Part shown: in pieces, positions 23,520 through 32,594 of the stretch
Layout of the letters: each line of letters opens with the position of its first letter
How positions within the stretch are numbered: the first letter of the stretch is position 1
From: DATBAX01 sp963762965
GTDB taxonomy: Bacteria > Acidobacteriota > Terriglobia > Terriglobales > Acidobacteriaceae
DNA length: 64,000 bases
Assembly (NCBI GenBank): GCA_963762965.1
Contig: CAVXME010000002.1
Span: 186,001 to 250,000, forward strand
Reading direction: 5' to 3'
Made by a program: the position numbers and the translations under genes
Notes under the pieces: generated by a model
Databases searched by the model: none
The model's input: the letters and a program-made list of their open reading frames with translations, nothing else
What the model was told of the DNA's origin: nothing

Positions 23520-24989
23520 ATGCAGCCGACAGATAAAAAAGAAAACGGCACTCCCCCGAATCCCCGCTCAGGGTTGTGGGGTTGGATCAACCACCGCACC
23601 GGCGTCGATGATGTGCTCCGCAGCGCTCTCTACGAGCCTATTCCTGGTGGCGCACGGTTCGCTTATATATTCGGCTCCGGGCTCCTGTTCATATTCCTGT
23701 CGCAAATCATCACCGGCGTTTTTCTCGCGTTGTACTACGTTCCGTCCGCCGATCACGCCCATACCACGGTGGCTTACATCACGAAAGCGGTCACCGCCGG
23801 GTCCTTTCTTCGCAGCTTGCACGCCTATGGCGCCAGCGCCATGGTCATCGTCTTATTCCTGCATCTTTCACAAACCTATCTCTACGGAGCTTACAAAGGA
23901 CGCCGCGAGCTCCTTTGGCTGTCCGGATGCGTACTCTTCGGCCTGGTTATGGCAATGGCTTTCACCGGATACCTGCTGCCCTGGGACCAGCGAGCTTATT
24001 TTGCCACCGCCGTGGGCACCAACGCCGTCAGCGAGGTTCCCTGGGTTGGCGAGAGCATTAAACGCCTGATGCGCGGCGGAACGGAGATGGGTACCCTTAC
24101 CATCTCGCGTTTTTTCGTCGCTCATGTTTTCTTAATTCCCGCCTGTATTTTCGCGCTGGTCGCATCACACATTTTTCTGTTCCGCAAAGCGGGAGCCGCC
24201 GGGCCGGTCAACGAAGATCCTTACCATCCAAAACAGAAGACGGAACTCTTCTACCCGCGGCAAGTGCTGATGGATCTCTCGCTGACCGCCCTGCTCATTG
24301 TAGGACTCGGCCTGCTGTGCTTTTTTGTCCCCATGCAACTGGGCCCCTCGGCCAACCCAGCCGATGCGCAATACATACCGCGGCCCGAGTGGTATTACCT
24401 GCCCATATTTCAATGGTTGAAGTATTGGCATGGGTCAGCGGCCATCATTGGCGTACTGGTCATTCCGGCGCTCATTGCCCTGGCGGTGCTTGCGCTTCCG
24501 TTCCTGGACCGCAGCCTCGAACGGCGTCCCTGGAAGCGGCCGATTGCCATGGGAGCCTACGCATTCCTGCTACTTTCGCTGGTCGGGCTCGCGCTCCGCA
24601 GCCAGTATTTGGATCGGCACGACTCAGGCGTCGCCCAACAATTAGCCAAGCAGAAGGCAGAGGAAAACGAATACTCGCAGCAACCGTTCGAGCCGGAGCT
24701 TTCTTCCGCCTCCCTGGCCGCGGCAAATGTGACGCTCGCAGATCCGCTGGCCGCGAAAGGAAAAACTATTTTCGAAGGACTGTCCTGCAATGCCTGCCAT
24801 GGGGATGGCGGCGTGGGCACGGCCGCGGCGCCTGCGCTTATCGGCCTGAGCACAAAATTGTCTCCCGGCCAGCTGGCGGAGCTTTTCAAACATCCCACCA
24901 CAAAGATGACCGCCGGCGGCATGCCGCCCATCGAACTTTCTCCAGAGGATGTGAAATCGCTCATAGCCTACGTAGAGAGTCTCAAATAG
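23520..24989 (+). CDS. Cytochrome b with C-terminal cytochrome c domain (bc complex core)
   Basis: 489 residues. The N-terminal part is cytochrome b with two bis-His pairs on neighbouring helices (HAYGASAMVIVLFLH and HVFLIPACIFALVASH) and the Qo motif in RPEWYYLPIF, so the cytochrome b6 and subunit IV regions are joined. About eight TM helices are visible. After a charged linker near 370-400, a c-type domain has CNACHGDG and a candidate Met ligand in TAGGMPP. The fused haem domain replaces a separate cytochrome c1 or f. Together with the Rieske gene it forms a quinol:cytochrome c oxidoreductase; neighbours suggest a dedicated partner system. Confidence 0.92.
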   Translation: MQPTDKKENGTPPNPRSGLWGWINHRTGVDDVLRSALYEPIPGGARFAYIFGSGLLFIFLSQIITGVFLALYYVPSADHAHTTVAYITKAVTAGSFLRSLHAYGASAMVIVLFLHLSQTYLYGAYKGRRELLWLSGCVLFGLVMAMAFTGYLLPWDQRAYFATAVGTNAVSEVPWVGESIKRLMRGGTEMGTLTISRFFVAHVFLIPACIFALVASHIFLFRKAGAAGPVNEDPYHPKQKTELFYPRQVLMDLSLTALLIVGLGLLCFFVPMQLGPSANPADAQYIPRPEWYYLPIFQWLKYWHGSAAIIGVLVIPALIALAVLALPFLDRSLERRPWKRPIAMGAYAFLLLSLVGLALRSQYLDRHDSGVAQQLAKQKAEENEYSQQPFEPELSSASLAAANVTLADPLAAKGKTIFEGLSCNACHGDGGVGTAAAPALIGLSTKLSPGQLAELFKHPTTKMTAGGMPPIELSPEDVKSLIAYVESLK

Positions 24990-25688
24990 CGCGATCGGTG
25001 GCCGCATGTGGCCTCTCCGGCTGGTTGAAATCGCCCGGCGCGGAAATATTGTAAAGCGCTGATTCTGCAACGCCTGGCGTATCCCAGACCTCAACGCGGA
25101 ATGTATGTTCTGTGTCGGTTCGGATGTTCACCTCCTCCTGAAATCCCCCGTAACCTATTACTTTCGTGCCATATCTCTGGCACCATCGGTTCATTGACCC
25201 AGTGGTGTCTGCTTGTTAATTTCGACTCAATCGGTTGCAGCTGAAGCCTCTCCCCAAGGTTCGGTGGATTCTGGAGCGTGGGGTGGCCTATATGAAGTTA
25301 GTTCACGTTTGTTATGCGGCTTTGGGTTTCGCGGTGGCACGCTGGATTTTCAAGCGGGAACCGGTACCGGCAACGGATCCGGTAACGTATTTCCGCACTT
25401 CTGGCCTGTTGTAACCGATTGGCCGGCTTTGGGCGTGCGGCGCCTCGTTGCGTACCTGCTTCGTCACGCGCGCCCGGCTTCGGCTAAGTTCCCGTTGGTT
25501 CTACGACTTAGGTTTGTCCTGCCCTCGTCCTTCCTGCCACGCTTCTGACTACAATTTCAACAGAAGTCTTTTGGCCACGGCTGCGCATCGGCAGCTAGTG
25601 ATCAACTGAATGCCGTTACCGTGGTGTCCTATCCGGATGCCTGCGGTTACGCCAAAATGATCCCAGCCCCAAACGGGCGGTTCATGCC
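24990..25688. other. 700-bp gap with no supported gene
   Basis: No open frame here has convincing coding character. A plus-strand 40-codon frame at 25292-25414 (MKLVHVCYAALGFAVARW...) looks protein-like but has no clear ribosome site. A minus-strand 70-codon frame at 24982-25194 overlaps the cytochrome b stop. The stretch may hold gene remnants. The bases just before 25689 probably contain the promoter of the next gene. Confidence 0.4.
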
Positions 25689-26537
25689 ATGAAGCGCAAG
25701 TTTTATTTCGCCGTCGTTGTTTTTATCGCGATCCTGGGATTGCTCCTCCCGCTGGCCGCATCTGCGCAGTCGGACGACGCTCCCGTTCCACTCGGCGATC
25801 TGGCCCGCTCTCTGCGCAAGAGCAAAGCCCCCGAACCCGCGGCCCCCACGGTCATTGATAACGATAATCTCACCCAGTTGATGCAGCAGGTCGAGACCAA
25901 GCGGCTCGATGGATCGCCTTTGTTTTCCATCGACAGCGCGGGCAAGGATTTCAAGATGACCTCGCCCGACGGCAGTTGTAGCCTGTCTTTTAATGCTAAC
26001 TCGACGGCGCTGCTCTCGGTCCCCTACGTGGCGCAGGACATGCCGGAAAGTGAAATTGCCAAACTCGACGGCCCGGCCACCATTGATGGCAACAGTTTGC
26101 AGGTAGCGGTTTATAACGGGTCGGCCTGGAATGTGAAAGAAATCACCGTGGGTCTCACCCTGGTGCGCCATGACGATGCAGCGGCTGAACCGTTTGGCCC
26201 TGCCAAGTTGATTCAGGCCTCCACCGGCCTCACCGATCCGGCCCCGCCCGCCGAAAAACATTCTGACGTCACTGTGCTCTATCACTTGAAGGGATCGGCC
26301 GCGCCCTCGGCGACCATCGTCTTCCGCTCCGCCCTGGACGCGACTTTGGCGCCGGACCAGGAATGGCATTGGGCCATCGTGCAAGCTAAAGGCGTTCCGC
26401 CCACTCCAGCTCTTCCTGCAAGTGCCGTGCTTTCAACCGTTCCATCACTTTCGACCGCTCCAGCGCTTTCGACCAGCCCGGACGTCTCTCTGCTGCCGCT
26501 GCCGGTGTCCTCAACTCCAGCTTCTACCTCTCCCTGA
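25689..26537 (+). CDS. Secreted hypothetical protein with Pro/Ser/Thr-rich tail
   Basis: 282 residues with a signal peptide (FYFAVVVFIAILGLLLPLAASA). The body is a beta-rich domain from about residue 60 to 235 with DGPATIDGNSLQVAVYNGSAWNVKEITVGL, resembling a small Ig-like fold. The last 45 residues are a degenerate repeat of the form ALSTxPxLS (positions about 243-270), probably an unstructured linker. I do not recognise a family. It stands alone, converging on the Gfo/Idh/MocA gene across a weak hairpin. Confidence 0.7.
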   Translation: MKRKFYFAVVVFIAILGLLLPLAASAQSDDAPVPLGDLARSLRKSKAPEPAAPTVIDNDNLTQLMQQVETKRLDGSPLFSIDSAGKDFKMTSPDGSCSLSFNANSTALLSVPYVAQDMPESEIAKLDGPATIDGNSLQVAVYNGSAWNVKEITVGLTLVRHDDAAAEPFGPAKLIQASTGLTDPAPPAEKHSDVTVLYHLKGSAAPSATIVFRSALDATLAPDQEWHWAIVQAKGVPPTPALPASAVLSTVPSLSTAPALSTSPDVSLLPLPVSSTPASTSP

Positions 26538-26655
26538 TAAATATAGCTTCGAGATAATATTTTGCGACGCTTCCGCTACGCGCACAGAAATGTCGGCAAC
26601 CAGGGGAAGGCCGCCCCGGTCCTCGATCGCTCGCGTATGGGGCTGCAAATGCCAT

Positions 26656-26690
26656 TAAACGCCATTCTCGGAGAGAGTCTAAGGCGTTTA
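26656..26690. terminator. Weak hairpin between convergent genes
   Basis: 8-bp stem TAAACGCC / GGCGTTTA with a 19-nt interior that can pair partly (TTCTC with GAGAG). It lies between two convergent genes and could serve either as a terminator, although there is no clear T-tract on either side. Confidence 0.35.
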
Positions 26691-26743
26691 TAGAGTGATG
26701 TTTATGGCCTCAACGGGGAATCAATGAGTTAGCCAGAAGTGAA

Positions 26744-27751
26744 TCAAAATGAGATGCGTGGAACGTCTTCACTCTTCCCGCTCTTGATGCTGCGGTAGGC
26801 CGCGTCCAGAATTTCCTGGTTCTGCCAGCCCTGTTCGGCGGGAGCGGGAAACTTTGCTTTGCCTTCAACCGCATCCGCAAAGCTATCCACCATGCGCGCG
26901 TAAGCCAGCTGATTGGAAACGGTTTCGCTCTCGACCACATCGCCGCTGCGGCAGAGTTGCACTTCGATGGGGTGCTCGACATTCAATCCGTCATTGGCAC
27001 GAAGGACGCCGCTCGATCCAACAAATTCCAGAGGGGTGCGATATTCGGCGCGATAGGAAACCAACACCGTTCCCAAAGTCCCGCGCGAAAACTCGAGCGT
27101 GAGAGCCGCCGCCGCTTCCAACTCGCCGGAAATCTGATCGGAGATCCCTTGGGCGCTCACCCGCAGCACTTCATCCTGTAAAACGAAGCGCAACGTATCC
27201 ACACAATGTACCCCCACATCGGCAATGGGCCCTCCGCCTGCGATTTTCGGATCATAGAGCCAGGCGCGAGGGTGACCGGGGCCTCCGGGGAAGGAAAACT
27301 CAGAGCGGGCAAAAACCGGCTGGCCGATTTGTCCGGCGGCGATCCGTTCCCGAAGCCGCATCGTGCTTTCTTCGAAACGGAAAACATGTGCCACTCCGAA
27401 AAGAACGCCGGCCTGGCGCGCGGCTTCCACCATTTGCCGGCATTCCCCCGCGTTCATCCCCAGCGGTTTTTCGCATAGCACGGGCTTGCCGCTTGCGACC
27501 ACTGTGAGCACGTCTTGTAGATGGCAGGAGTTTGGGGTGGTGACAAACACCGCGTCCACTTCCGGAGAACGCGATAATTCCTCAACCGAAGCAAAGGCCA
27601 GGGGAATGTTGTGTTCCCGGGCGGACTCGCGCGCGTTGGCCAGGTCGCGGCGCGACAACGCGGAGACGCTGCAATTCTTCGACCAGTGAAAACCCGGCAT
27701 CATGCGCTTCACTGCATGCAGACCAAAGCCGGCTATTCCGAATCGAATCAT
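26744..27751 (-). CDS. Gfo/Idh/MocA-family NAD(P)-dependent oxidoreductase
   Basis: 335 residues. N-terminal Rossmann domain with FGIAGFGLHAVKRM, VFVTTPNSCH and the family hallmark CEKPLGMNAGECRQM near residue 95-110; the C-terminal alpha/beta domain begins near 125 and carries the GGGPIADVGVHCVD motif with its catalytic His. The family oxidises or reduces sugars, inositols or related alcohols. The substrate cannot be inferred because the neighbours are a secreted protein and a propeller lipoprotein. It is 38 bp downstream of the propeller gene on the same strand, so they may share a transcript. Confidence 0.88.
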   Translation of the reverse strand: MIRFGIAGFGLHAVKRMMPGFHWSKNCSVSALSRRDLANARESAREHNIPLAFASVEELSRSPEVDAVFVTTPNSCHLQDVLTVVASGKPVLCEKPLGMNAGECRQMVEAARQAGVLFGVAHVFRFEESTMRLRERIAAGQIGQPVFARSEFSFPGGPGHPRAWLYDPKIAGGGPIADVGVHCVDTLRFVLQDEVLRVSAQGISDQISGELEAAAALTLEFSRGTLGTVLVSYRAEYRTPLEFVGSSGVLRANDGLNVEHPIEVQLCRSGDVVESETVSNQLAYARMVDSFADAVEGKAKFPAPAEQGWQNQEILDAAYRSIKSGKSEDVPRISF

Positions 27752-27789
27752 GGCTGTGCCCGAGTCACTACTGGATCGCGTCTACTCCA

Positions 27790-28899
27790 TTATTTGCCGA
27801 AAGCCATCGCGGTCGGTGGGTCGGTGGTGGACAAAGTATTGATGGCCGTCAGTTTGCCAATTTGCAACGCGCCGGTGGTTAGATTCACTGTGAATTCAGT
27901 TACGTTGTTGCTGGCCTGATTGCCCACGTCCACAAAACCGCTGACGGGATCGTAGGTGATAAACACAGGACTGGTCCCTGCGGATACGGTGGGGTTGTTC
28001 AGTTCGGTTAGCACCCCGGTGGTGGAATCAATGCTGAACTCGGAGACGTTGTCCCCACCATTGTTGGCCACGTAAAGATAGTTTCCGGACGGATGTACCA
28101 GCGCGCCGATGGGGTTTGTCCCCGTGGTATAGGAAGAATCCGGAATCGTAGCCAGAGCTCCGGTGGTGGAATTAATGGTGAACACAGAAACCGTGCCGGT
28201 GCTGGTTATGCTGGCTCCGGCGTTGGTCACAAACATAAAATGCTCGGCGGGATCGCTGGCCAGCGAAAAAGGAGCAGTTCCCACCGAGGATGGTGAACCG
28301 CTGGCTTCCTGCAAGACGCCGGAAGTGATGGTGTAAGTGGCCACCAGCCCAAGATTGGTATCCAGAACGAAAAGGAAGTCACCTTTGGGAGATACCGTGA
28401 TGTAGTTCGGGTGGGTGTAGGTCGCGAACGGGGAATTGGCTATTTCGGTGAGGACTCCGCTGCTGGGATTGATGGAATAAACCGAGATATTGTTCGATCC
28501 GTTATTCACCACATACAGAAAACCACCTGCGCTATCCATACTGAGAAATTCAGGATTTAGCCCGGTGGCCGTGCGGGGCATCACTTCCGTGAGCGCGCCG
28601 GAACTGTTGTCGATCGTAAACAGTGAAATAGTGTTATCGGCGGCATTGGAGACGTATAAGAACTGTTTCGAAGGATGCACCTGGATGGAGAACGGCGAAT
28701 TTCCGGTTTGGAAGGGCGAGCCCAGGATGCTAGTAGAAGCTCCCGTCGTATTATCAACGCGATATGCGGCGATTCCGGTCGTGGGCACGGCGACGTAGAC
28801 GACATGGGAAGCGCCCGGTGTAGTGAAGAAAGAATTACAGCTGACCAAACCCGCCAGCGCGATACCGACTGCCAGCAGAGCCATTGCCTTCTTTTGCAT
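27790..28899 (-). CDS. Lipoprotein with 7-bladed YVTN/lactonase-type beta-propeller
   Basis: About 369 residues from ATG 28899 (28902 is an adjacent ATG); AAGGG lies upstream. The N-terminus is a lipoprotein signal, ALLAVGIALAGLVSC, with the lipobox LVSC. The rest is a propeller with repeating blades: QFLYVSNAADNTISLFTID, GFLYVVNNGSNNISVYSIN and NYLYVANNGGDNVSEFSID. Such lactonase-fold proteins occur in many copies in acidobacteria and most have no known activity; the 6-phosphogluconolactonase label is only a fold match. The gene lies between a barrel gene upstream and an oxidoreductase downstream. Confidence 0.82.
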   Translation of the reverse strand: MQKKAMALLAVGIALAGLVSCNSFFTTPGASHVVYVAVPTTGIAAYRVDNTTGASTSILGSPFQTGNSPFSIQVHPSKQFLYVSNAADNTISLFTIDNSSGALTEVMPRTATGLNPEFLSMDSAGGFLYVVNNGSNNISVYSINPSSGVLTEIANSPFATYTHPNYITVSPKGDFLFVLDTNLGLVATYTITSGVLQEASGSPSSVGTAPFSLASDPAEHFMFVTNAGASITSTGTVSVFTINSTTGALATIPDSSYTTGTNPIGALVHPSGNYLYVANNGGDNVSEFSIDSTTGVLTELNNPTVSAGTSPVFITYDPVSGFVDVGNQASNNVTEFTVNLTTGALQIGKLTAINTLSTTDPPTAMAFGK

Positions 28900-28949
28900 C
28901 ATTAAACCCTTTCGGAAAAAGCGGGCGTCATCCAAAATTTTGCCGCGAA

Positions 28950-29546
28950 TCATTTGCCGCCAAACTGAAAGACCACGCCGGTAGAGATTCTCAGATTATG
29001 TTGGGTGACGCTGAAATCACTATTGTTCACGTAATCCAATTGAAAGATGCGAACCGCAAGCTTGGGGCGCCAGTTCTTTTGCACTCCACCCCCGAAGGCG
29101 AAGGCGCGGCCCAGGCTGGAATAGCCGGGGAAGGACTGTGCTTGCGGGATGCCAAATCGCTCTCTGCCTTTGCCGAGGAGTCCGTGGGCAAAAAAAGTGT
29201 AGCCTTTCTTGTCGAAGGTGAGCTGCGGCCCGACCATAAAGTTGTACGCGGTCAAATGGGAGCCGTAGTTACCGCTGACGTCCGCCACCACCCCCAAGGC
29301 GTGGTATTGGCCTGAGCGCAACAGGTGCGGCACGCTGAGCGACAGGTTTCCGCCATTCAGGTTCGAATAATCCGCGAAGCCTATGGTGGTGCTGTCGAAA
29401 TGCATGTAGGAATAGCCGCCGAAGAGCTCCATATGAACTGGAATCTCCTGGGCGGAGGAAGACGAACCACCCACGAAAACCAGGAAAATCAGGCCTAGCA
29501 GGGCCTTCGCTACGGTCTTCGGGCGTATAGCTTGTCGGATTGTCAT
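28950..29546 (-). CDS. Outer-membrane beta-barrel protein (OmpA-like porin fold)
   Basis: About 198 residues from ATG 29546; the frame continues to 29621 but the shorter form places the signal peptide (AKALLGLIFLVFVGGSSSSAQ) correctly. The mature part has an eight-strand barrel pattern: MELFGGYSYMHFD at the start, YNFMVGPQLTFDKKGYTFFAHGLLG in the middle, AFGGGVQKNWRPKLAVRIFQLDYV, and an aromatic end VVFQFGGK. It matches the small outer-membrane barrel group common in acidobacteria. Function unknown. The propeller lipoprotein gene follows about 50 bp downstream on the same strand. Confidence 0.75.
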   Translation of the reverse strand: MTIRQAIRPKTVAKALLGLIFLVFVGGSSSSAQEIPVHMELFGGYSYMHFDSTTIGFADYSNLNGGNLSLSVPHLLRSGQYHALGVVADVSGNYGSHLTAYNFMVGPQLTFDKKGYTFFAHGLLGKGRERFGIPQAQSFPGYSSLGRAFAFGGGVQKNWRPKLAVRIFQLDYVNNSDFSVTQHNLRISTGVVFQFGGK

Positions 29547-29949
29547 CAGAATGGAGTTACCAGCTTTCCCCCAGCATGGGAGCGGCGCAGGAAGCAATAT
29601 AGCAGTTCGATTTCTTTTCATGCTTGTTTATGGACTTCGACTAAGCTTTCAGCACTTTTAGACAAGCCAGTCTTGATTTCGCCTACTAGCTCTGTCGCAA
29701 GGGCTTTTTCTCATGGCTTAGATGCAAAGTGCTGAATGGTTCGGTAAGTCCAATTTAAACACGATTTTACCGGAAGTTGGAGGCGGGAGTCCGCAGGCCC
29801 GGCGGAATTGTTGGTGAATGTTGTGCCATGGTGCCTGTTTTTGAATCCAATCCTGGTCAAGCCATTGTTTCATATTGACTTGGGGCATTTAGGGTCCTAA
29901 CATGTGGCGACTAAACGCACGACGGGCCCCCTCCACAGAATAACAAACA
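29547..29949. other. 400-bp divergent intergenic region
   Basis: Lies between the divergent barrel gene and the kinase gene and must hold both promoters. No confident -35/-10 pair was identified. An imperfect inverted repeat (TTCAGCACTTT near 29648 with AAAGTGCTGAA near 29727) is visible. No gene or RNA is supported. Confidence 0.35.
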
Positions 29950-32508
29950 ATGATTGGACGAACTCTGGACCACTATCGGGTGTTGGAAGAGATAGGCTCC
30001 GGGGGAATGGGCGAGGTTTATCGCGCTTCCGATGATCGTTTGGGGCGCGACGTTGCCATCAAAGTGTTGAAGCCCGCGCTGGCCCAGGATCGCGACCGCC
30101 TGCGCCGTTTTGAATTGGAAGCCCGCTCGGCAGCTCTCCTGAATCATCCCAACATCGTGGCCATTTACGACATCGGGATGCACGACGGGGCACCTTATAT
30201 CGTTTCCGAATTGCTGCGAGGGAAGACCTTGCGGCAATGTCTGTTCACGGGGCCTCTCCCGCTGCGGCAGGCCGCCGATTATGCCACGCAGATCGCACAG
30301 GGACTGGCAGCGGCCCATGAAAAGGGGATCGTGCATCGCGATCTCAAGCCGGAAAACCTGTTTGTGACCAGCGATGGGCGGTTGAAAATCCTGGACTTCG
30401 GCATCGCTAAGCTCACCCTGCGGGAACAAGACGACGAGCCGACTGCCGCCAGCATGGCGACCCAGACCAAGTCAGGTTCTCTGCTGGGGACGCTGGCCTA
30501 CATGTCACCGGAACAGCTTCGTGCCCAGACGGTGGACCAGCGCAGCGATATCTTCAGTTTCGGCGCAATTCTCTATGAAATGCTCACCGGGAAACGGGCC
30601 TTCTCCGGGCAGACCGAAGTGGACACGATCACGGCGGTCCTGAAGGAGGAACCACCGGAGATTGCGCTGGTGCGACAGAGTGTTCCAAGCGCTTTTGAGC
30701 GAATCGTGCGGCATTGTCTGGAAAAGAACCCGGAGGAAAGGTTCCAATCGGCGCGGGAGCTGGTTTTCGCACTGAGTACGCTTTCTGATACATCGATCAG
30801 CCGGTCGGTGACGCCTTTCCGCACGTGGCGTTGGCGGAAATGGCTGCCGTGGGCCATAGCGGCGGTTTTGTTGGTGACGGCGGGCATTTTTGCCGGGTTC
30901 GGTCTCAAGCCGGCGGCAAAGCCGGTGTATCGCCGGCTTACGTTTGAGCGCGGCACAATTTATTCGGCCCGCTTTACGCCGGATAGTGGAAGCATTGTTT
31001 ATGGTGCGGCCTGGAACGGGCGTCCCATTGAGATTTTCTCCACCCTGGCGGACTCGCCATTGGAACATCCTTTAGGCCTGACTGCGGCCCACCTGTTGTC
31101 ACTCTCGCGGACGAATGAACTGGCGCTCTCCCTGCATGGGAGCAGCGGGGGACGGCTGGACTTTGTCAATGGCATGCTGGCCAGTGCGCCACTGGCAGGA
31201 GGAACGCCGCGCGAGATCCAGCAAGATACCACCTGGGCGGACTGGAGCCCGGAAGGCAAACTGGCGATCGTGCATCATTTGAACGGGCGTGACCAGTTGG
31301 AATACCCGATTGGCACAATTCTCTATTCGACGAACGGGTACATCAGCAATATTCGGTTTTCTCCGCAAGGCGACAGGATTGCATTTATGGACCACCCCGA
31401 CCCCTGGGACAATCGCGGGTCAGTCTGCGTTACCGATCTGAGTGGGCAGCGGACGACGCTGTCTTCGGGATGGGAATCGGAGGACGGCTTAGCGTGGTCG
31501 GCGAGCGGTGCGGAAGTCTGGTTTACGGCATCGCAGAATGGCTCCAACCAAGCCATTTGGGCAGTGAGCCAGTCCGGGCGGCAGCGCCAAGTTCTGGGTG
31601 TACCAGGCGGAGTTACATTACAGGACATTACCCGGGATGGCCGGGTTCTGGTCACTGCCGGCAGTGAACGGCTGGCCATGAACTGGACGGGCAAGGGCAA
31701 ACAAACCGAAGAGGCACGCGATCTTTCCTGGTACGACTGGACCATTGCCAAAGATATTTCCCCTGATGGTCAGTGGGTGTTGTTTGAAGAAAGCAGTGAG
31801 CCCGCCGGCGGGAACTATGCCGTGGCCATTCGCAAGATTGATGGTTCTCCGCCGATTCGATTGGGAGATGGAACCGGAGGTGGGCTGTCTCCGGATGGAA
31901 AATGGGCCGCGTCGGTGTTCACGGGTAATCCCAAGCATCTGACTCTGCTTCCCATTGGGCCGGGGCAGCCACGCGAAATTCCGCTGCCCAGCCTCGAGAG
32001 CTTGCAGAACGGCGCCGCCCGCTTTCTGCCGGATGGCAAACGACTGGTCATCGATGGCAACGAACCTGGGCGGCCGGGGCGAAGCTACGTGGTAGACATC
32101 TCCGGGGGCCAGCTGCATCCAGTTACGCCGGAGGGGAGCTTTGCGATTCTGCCGTCTCCGGATGGAAAGTACCTGGCAGGCTGGGTCCGGGGCCGGGGAG
32201 CCACTCTGTTTCCCGTGGATGGCGGGCCCGCCCGAGCGATTCCGGGATCGGAGGTCAATGACATGCCCACGCAGTGGTCCGCCGATAGCCGGGCATTATA
32301 TGTGTATCAGCAGACGGGAGCGCCGTTGAAGGTTTACCGTCTGGACATTGCGACCGGGAAAAAAGATCTGGTCCGGGAACTCGTTCCGGACGACCGCGAT
32401 GGTGTGGTGTCCATTGGCCCGGTGGTGACCAACCCCAGCGCCTCGGAGTTTGCCTACAGCGACTACCAGATGCTCTCGGTGATGTACGTGGTTTCGGGAC
32501 TGCGCTAA
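29950..32508 (+). CDS. Ser/Thr protein kinase with C-terminal TolB-like beta-propeller
   Basis: 852 residues. The kinase domain (about 8-270) is complete: Gly loop EIGSGGMGEVYRA, Lys in VAIKVLK, catalytic HRDLKPEN (about 129-136), DFGIAKL and the SPEQL activation-segment end. One TM helix, WLPWAIAAVLLVTAGIFAG (about 297-316), separates it from an external propeller of about 520 residues with PD40/TolB-like blades (FSPQGDRIAFMDHP, LSPDGKWAASVF, SPDGKYLAGWV). This plan suggests a sensor kinase reading an extracytoplasmic ligand. It is the last gene before a convergent pair of oxygenase genes. Confidence 0.92.
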   Translation: MIGRTLDHYRVLEEIGSGGMGEVYRASDDRLGRDVAIKVLKPALAQDRDRLRRFELEARSAALLNHPNIVAIYDIGMHDGAPYIVSELLRGKTLRQCLFTGPLPLRQAADYATQIAQGLAAAHEKGIVHRDLKPENLFVTSDGRLKILDFGIAKLTLREQDDEPTAASMATQTKSGSLLGTLAYMSPEQLRAQTVDQRSDIFSFGAILYEMLTGKRAFSGQTEVDTITAVLKEEPPEIALVRQSVPSAFERIVRHCLEKNPEERFQSARELVFALSTLSDTSISRSVTPFRTWRWRKWLPWAIAAVLLVTAGIFAGFGLKPAAKPVYRRLTFERGTIYSARFTPDSGSIVYGAAWNGRPIEIFSTLADSPLEHPLGLTAAHLLSLSRTNELALSLHGSSGGRLDFVNGMLASAPLAGGTPREIQQDTTWADWSPEGKLAIVHHLNGRDQLEYPIGTILYSTNGYISNIRFSPQGDRIAFMDHPDPWDNRGSVCVTDLSGQRTTLSSGWESEDGLAWSASGAEVWFTASQNGSNQAIWAVSQSGRQRQVLGVPGGVTLQDITRDGRVLVTAGSERLAMNWTGKGKQTEEARDLSWYDWTIAKDISPDGQWVLFEESSEPAGGNYAVAIRKIDGSPPIRLGDGTGGGLSPDGKWAASVFTGNPKHLTLLPIGPGQPREIPLPSLESLQNGAARFLPDGKRLVIDGNEPGRPGRSYVVDISGGQLHPVTPEGSFAILPSPDGKYLAGWVRGRGATLFPVDGGPARAIPGSEVNDMPTQWSADSRALYVYQQTGAPLKVYRLDIATGKKDLVRELVPDDRDGVVSIGPVVTNPSASEFAYSDYQMLSVMYVVSGLR

Positions 32509-32594
32509 GTTTCTGAGAGGTTAGCAAGAGCTTTTAACCACGAACGCCGCGAAGAAAAACAGCTAAGGTCGCCAAGAAAAGCGACGAATATTTT

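Noticed and set aside
25213..25548. 111-codon plus-strand frame in the unassigned gap
   Set aside because: No ribosome site, unusual composition and no motif; it conflicts with the more protein-like 40-codon frame at 25292.
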